Positions 4,092 to 6,322 of a stretch of DNA of 6,322 nucleotides are shown piece after piece (position 1 is the first letter of the stretch; each line of letters starts with the position of its first letter). The notes beneath the pieces were generated by a model. It had not been told where the DNA came from. It made no database searches and worked only from the letters and a program-made list of their open reading frames with translations. Made by a program: the position numbers and the translations under genes. Origin of the DNA: Nocardioides sp. (GTDB lineage: Bacteria > Actinomycetota > Actinomycetes > Propionibacteriales > Nocardioidaceae); assembly GCA_021166815.1 (NCBI GenBank), contig JAJPEO010000337.1:1-6322 (forward strand), in the 5' to 3' direction.

Positions 4092-5253
4092 AGTACGACT
4101 TCGGCAGGCCCAGGGAGTGCATGGCCACGAAGTTGAGGATCATCTCGCGGCTGACCGGGGCGATGCGGCCCAGGCGGGCGGCGACCATCATGTTGGCGAG
4201 GCCGTACTCCACCGTCAGGCCGTTGCCGCCGTGGGTGTGGACCGCGATGTCCGTGGCGTTGCAGGCGATCTCGCCGCCGGCGTACTTGGCCATGTTGGCG
4301 TACTCGCCGGCGCCCATGTCGTCGCCGGCGTCGTAGAGCGCGGCGGCCTTCTGCCACAGCAGGCGGGCCTGCTCGAGCTCGATCTTGGCCTTGGCGAGCG
4401 GGTGCGCGATGCCCTGGTGGGAGCCGATGGGCGCCTTCCAGACGGTGCGCTCCTTGGCGTACTCCACCGCCCGGTCGATGGCGAACTTCGCCATGCCGCA
4501 CGAGAAGGCCGCGCCCATGATCCGCTCGGGGTTGAGCCCGGCGAACAGCTGGACCAGGCCGGCGTCCCCGTCGCCCACGAGCGCGTCCTGCGGGAGGCGG
4601 ACGTCGTCGAGGAACAGCGTGAACTGCTTCTCGGGCGCCGACCACGCCATCGGGATGACCTGCCTGGTGAAGCCCTCGGCGTCGGTCGGGACGACGAACA
4701 GCGCGGGCTTGAGCTTGCCGGTCTTCGCGTCCTCGGTGCGCGCCACGATGAGCACCAGCTGGGCCTCGTCGACGCCGGAGATGAACGTCTTCTGGCCCTT
4801 CAGCACCCACTCGTCGCCGTCGCGGCGGGCGGTGGTGGTGATCTGGTGGGAGTTCGAGCCCGCGTCGGCCTCGGTGATGCCGAAGGCCATCGTGATGGAG
4901 CCCTCGGCGATGCCGGGGAGCCAGCGCTTCTTCTGCTCGTCGGTGCCGTAGCGGCCGATGATGGAGCCGCAGATCGCCTGGCTGACGACCATCATCAGCA
5001 GCGGCGCACCCTGGCCCGCAGCCTCCTCGAGCACCGCGGCGAGGTCGGACATGCCGCCGCCACCACCGCCGTACTCCTCGGCGATGTTGACGCCCAGGAA
5101 GCCGTTGCGGCCCATCTCGAGCCACAGCTCGGTGGTCTTGCCGCCCTCGCGGGCCTGCTTCTCGACGTACTCGCGGCCGTACTTGCCGGCCAGCTTGGCC
5201 ACGGCCTCGCGCAGCGCGAGGCGCTCCTCGGGCTCGGTGAAGTTGATGCTCAT
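4090..5253 (-). CDS. Acyl-CoA dehydrogenase
   Basis: A 387-residue FAD-dependent acyl-CoA dehydrogenase of standard length. It would oxidise an acyl-CoA to the 2-enoyl-CoA and pass electrons to electron-transfer flavoprotein. Seen: the N-terminal helical domain (1-118, with EEYGGGG at 59-65), the FAD/substrate motif FGITEADAGSN (124-134), LKGQKTFISG (151-160), the middle beta domain, and the C-terminal helical domain with HGGNGLTVEYG (341-351). The usual catalytic Glu of the C-terminal EGT motif is absent: the aligned stretch reads RIAPVSREM, with Pro366 at the Glu position. Glu243 in GLNPERIMGAA aligns with the alternative catalytic Glu of isovaleryl-CoA and long-chain acyl-CoA dehydrogenases. 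ATG 5253 is preceded by AAGGAG. The gene starts 34 bases after the carboxylase alpha gene, in an order resembling accA1-fadE19 of mycobacteria, so a branched-chain substrate is likely but unproven. Confidence 0.92.
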   Translation of the reverse strand: MSINFTEPEERLALREAVAKLAGKYGREYVEKQAREGGKTTELWLEMGRNGFLGVNIAEEYGGGGGGMSDLAAVLEEAAGQGAPLLMMVVSQAICGSIIGRYGTDEQKKRWLPGIAEGSITMAFGITEADAGSNSHQITTTARRDGDEWVLKGQKTFISGVDEAQLVLIVARTEDAKTGKLKPALFVVPTDAEGFTRQVIPMAWSAPEKQFTLFLDDVRLPQDALVGDGDAGLVQLFAGLNPERIMGAAFSCGMAKFAIDRAVEYAKERTVWKAPIGSHQGIAHPLAKAKIELEQARLLWQKAAALYDAGDDMGAGEYANMAKYAGGEIACNATDIAVHTHGGNGLTVEYGLANMMVAARLGRIAPVSREMILNFVAMHSLGLPKSY

Positions 5254-5259
5254 CTCTCG

Positions 5260-5265
5260 CTCCTT
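5260..5265 (-). promoter_or_regulatory. Shine-Dalgarno sequence of the acyl-CoA dehydrogenase gene
   Basis: On the minus strand AAGGAG is followed by six bases and the ATG at 5253, an optimal site that fixes the start. It directly abuts the palindromic element at 5266-5300. Confidence 0.85.
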
Positions 5266-5300
5266 GGTTTCGACACGTTCGCTGCGCTCACTGCTCGACC
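5266..5300. repeat. Palindromic intergenic element overlapping the carboxylase stop codon
   Basis: The 35-bp segment begins GGTTTCGACACGTTCGCTGC and ends GCTCACTGCTCGACC, with inverted ends (GGTTTCGA against TCGACC) and an internal GCTGCGCTCA core. It closely resembles a short palindromic repeat that I recall being scattered between genes in many actinobacterial genomes; this is memory, not a search. Here it occupies nearly all of the carboxylase-dehydrogenase gap and also encodes the carboxylase's last residues and its TGA. Confidence 0.55.
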
Positions 5301-6322
5301 GGCGGTTCTGCGTCGTCGCTCACGACGACCAGGACCTGTCCGGCCGTGACCTGCGACCCGGCCTCGACGTTGATCTCGGCGACGACACCATCGGTCGGCG
5401 CGGTGATGCTGTGCTGCATCTTCATGGCCTCCATGACCAGCAGCAGCTGGCCGGCGGAGACCTGCTCGCCCGCCGCGACGGCGACGCTGATGACCGCACC
5501 CGGCATGGGGGCGAGCAGCGAGCCGGCGACGACCTGGTCGGCGGGGTCGGTGAACCGCGGCGGGTTCTTCCACGTCGACGCGCCGTCGGGGCCGTCGAGG
5601 TAGACCTCGCGGGCACCCGTACGAGCGTCCGTCACGATGCGGCCGGCGTACGTCGCGGCCACCCCGTCGACCTCGAGCCGCACCGACTCCGGCGAGGCGG
5701 CGAGCACGGTGACGCCGTCGACGGCGAACCCGCTTCGGGTGCCGTACCACTCGACGACGAGCTCGTCCTCGGACCTGCCCGGCACCAGCGTCGTGCGCTG
5801 GGGCTGCGACGTGACGTTGCGCCAGGCGGCGGGGATGCCCGCCTGGACCGTACGCCGTGCCGCGTCGTCCGCAGCCAGCAGCAGCGCGGCCGCGACGGCC
5901 TCGGGCGAGCTGGCGTCGGGGGCCTTGGCCTCGGCGCCTGCCCGGGTCTCCAGCCACGAGGTCGTGACGTCCATCGACGCGAAGGCCGGGTCGGACAGGA
6001 TCTCGATGAGCTGGTCGCGGTTGACCGTCATGCCGTGGATGCGAGCGCGCCGCAGGGCGGAGACGAGCTGGCGGGTCGCCTGGGCACGCGTCGGCGCCCA
6101 GGAGATGACCTTGGCCAGCATGGCGTCGTAGTGGGTGCCGACCTCGTTGCCGGACGCGAAGCCCGAGTCGAGGCGGATGCCGGCCCGCGAGAGCGGCCCG
6201 AAGGCGGCCTCGTGGTCGATCTCGAGCGTCACCAGGGGCCCGGACTGCGGGGTCCAGGTGGAGTCCTCGGCGTAGAGGCGGACCTCGATGGCGTGGCCGT
6301 CGGTGGTCTCGCGCGGGGTCAC
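5288..6322 (-). CDS. Biotin-dependent acyl-CoA carboxylase alpha subunit, C-terminal part
   Basis: The last 344 codons of an alpha subunit that carries biotin carboxylase and biotin carrier functions; the gene enters from the right edge and its start is outside. Family members have about 650-670 residues, so roughly half is missing, including the ATP-grasp domain. Seen, numbered from the edge: the end of the biotin carboxylase C-terminal domain (GHAIEVRLYAED 9-20, SGNEVGTHYDAMLAKVISW 57-75, NRDQLIEILSDPAF 101-114), a linker/BT-like domain (about 130-260), and a biotinyl domain (about 268-336) with the biotin attachment site EAMKM, Lys301. The enzyme carboxylates an acyl-CoA together with a beta subunit not in this window. 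Acetyl-, propionyl- or methylcrotonyl-CoA cannot be told apart here, though the dehydrogenase downstream in the same operon favours a catabolic role such as leucine degradation. The final residues VEQ and the stop codon come from a palindromic repeat. Confidence 0.93.
   Translation of the reverse strand: MTPRETTDGHAIEVRLYAEDSTWTPQSGPLVTLEIDHEAAFGPLSRAGIRLDSGFASGNEVGTHYDAMLAKVISWAPTRAQATRQLVSALRRARIHGMTVNRDQLIEILSDPAFASMDVTTSWLETRAGAEAKAPDASSPEAVAAALLLAADDAARRTVQAGIPAAWRNVTSQPQRTTLVPGRSEDELVVEWYGTRSGFAVDGVTVLAASPESVRLEVDGVAATYAGRIVTDARTGAREVYLDGPDGASTWKNPPRFTDPADQVVAGSLLAPMPGAVISVAVAAGEQVSAGQLLLVMEAMKMQHSITAPTDGVVAEINVEAGSQVTAGQVLVVVSDDAEPPVEQ

Noticed and set aside
5052..5070. Run of GCC/ACC triplets on the plus strand
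   Set aside because: It is the coding sequence for the glycine run YGGGGGG in the dehydrogenase, an extended form of the common EEYGG family motif.
4072..5349. A 425-codon plus-strand open frame opposite the acyl-CoA dehydrogenase
   Set aside because: It is the mirror of a strongly biased real gene. Its product is Leu/Gly/Val/Asp-rich without recognisable motifs.

Overview
The window comes from a very GC-rich chromosome with strong G/C bias at third codon positions, GTG starts and probable leaderless genes. The gene content (a SigK/RskA pair, an actinobacterial-type acyl-CoA carboxylase alpha chain, an MmcQ/YjbR protein) points to an actinobacterium, most likely a Nocardioides-like member of the Propionibacteriales. 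That placement rests on protein and promoter style, not on a search.

Layout. Positions 1-81 are an extreme C-rich tract that begins with 45 consecutive C. Plus strand: a SigK-type ECF sigma factor (108-701) overlaps its anti-sigma factor RskA (698-1438) by ATGA. A perfect GC palindrome and a probable leaderless promoter follow, then a second ECF sigma factor (1484-2035). Next is a single-pass membrane protein (about 2092-2889) with an acidic linker, a two-cysteine extracytoplasmic segment and a GKPTDA tandem repeat. It is probably the regulator of the second sigma factor. A strong intrinsic terminator (2918-2965) closes this block. A short protein-L-isoaspartate methyltransferase-like gene (2996-3547) follows. 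Minus strand, convergent with it: an MmcQ/YjbR-family protein (3946-3557), a 121-bp inverted array of four 20-bp repeat copies (3971-4091), an acyl-CoA dehydrogenase (5253-4090), and the C-terminal half of a biotin-dependent acyl-CoA carboxylase alpha subunit (6322-5288) that runs off the right edge.

How the genes fit together. The left half looks like two tandem ECF sigma/membrane-regulator modules, each able to couple an envelope signal to transcription. The first is the known SigK/RskA type. The second has a partner without the zinc-type anti-sigma motif and is the less described part. The right half is a catabolic operon (acyl-CoA carboxylase then acyl-CoA dehydrogenase), in an order that recalls branched-chain (leucine) acyl-CoA degradation clusters. 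The methyltransferase and the MmcQ/YjbR gene between them are single genes.

Most notable beyond the genes are the inverted repeat array 3971-4091, a dispersed-looking palindromic element (5266-5300) that supplies the stop codon of the carboxylase gene, the second sigma/regulator module, the displaced catalytic glutamate of the dehydrogenase, and the poly-C tract. No tRNA, rRNA, CRISPR, insertion sequence or prophage gene was seen, and no stretch over 300 bases lacks a gene.
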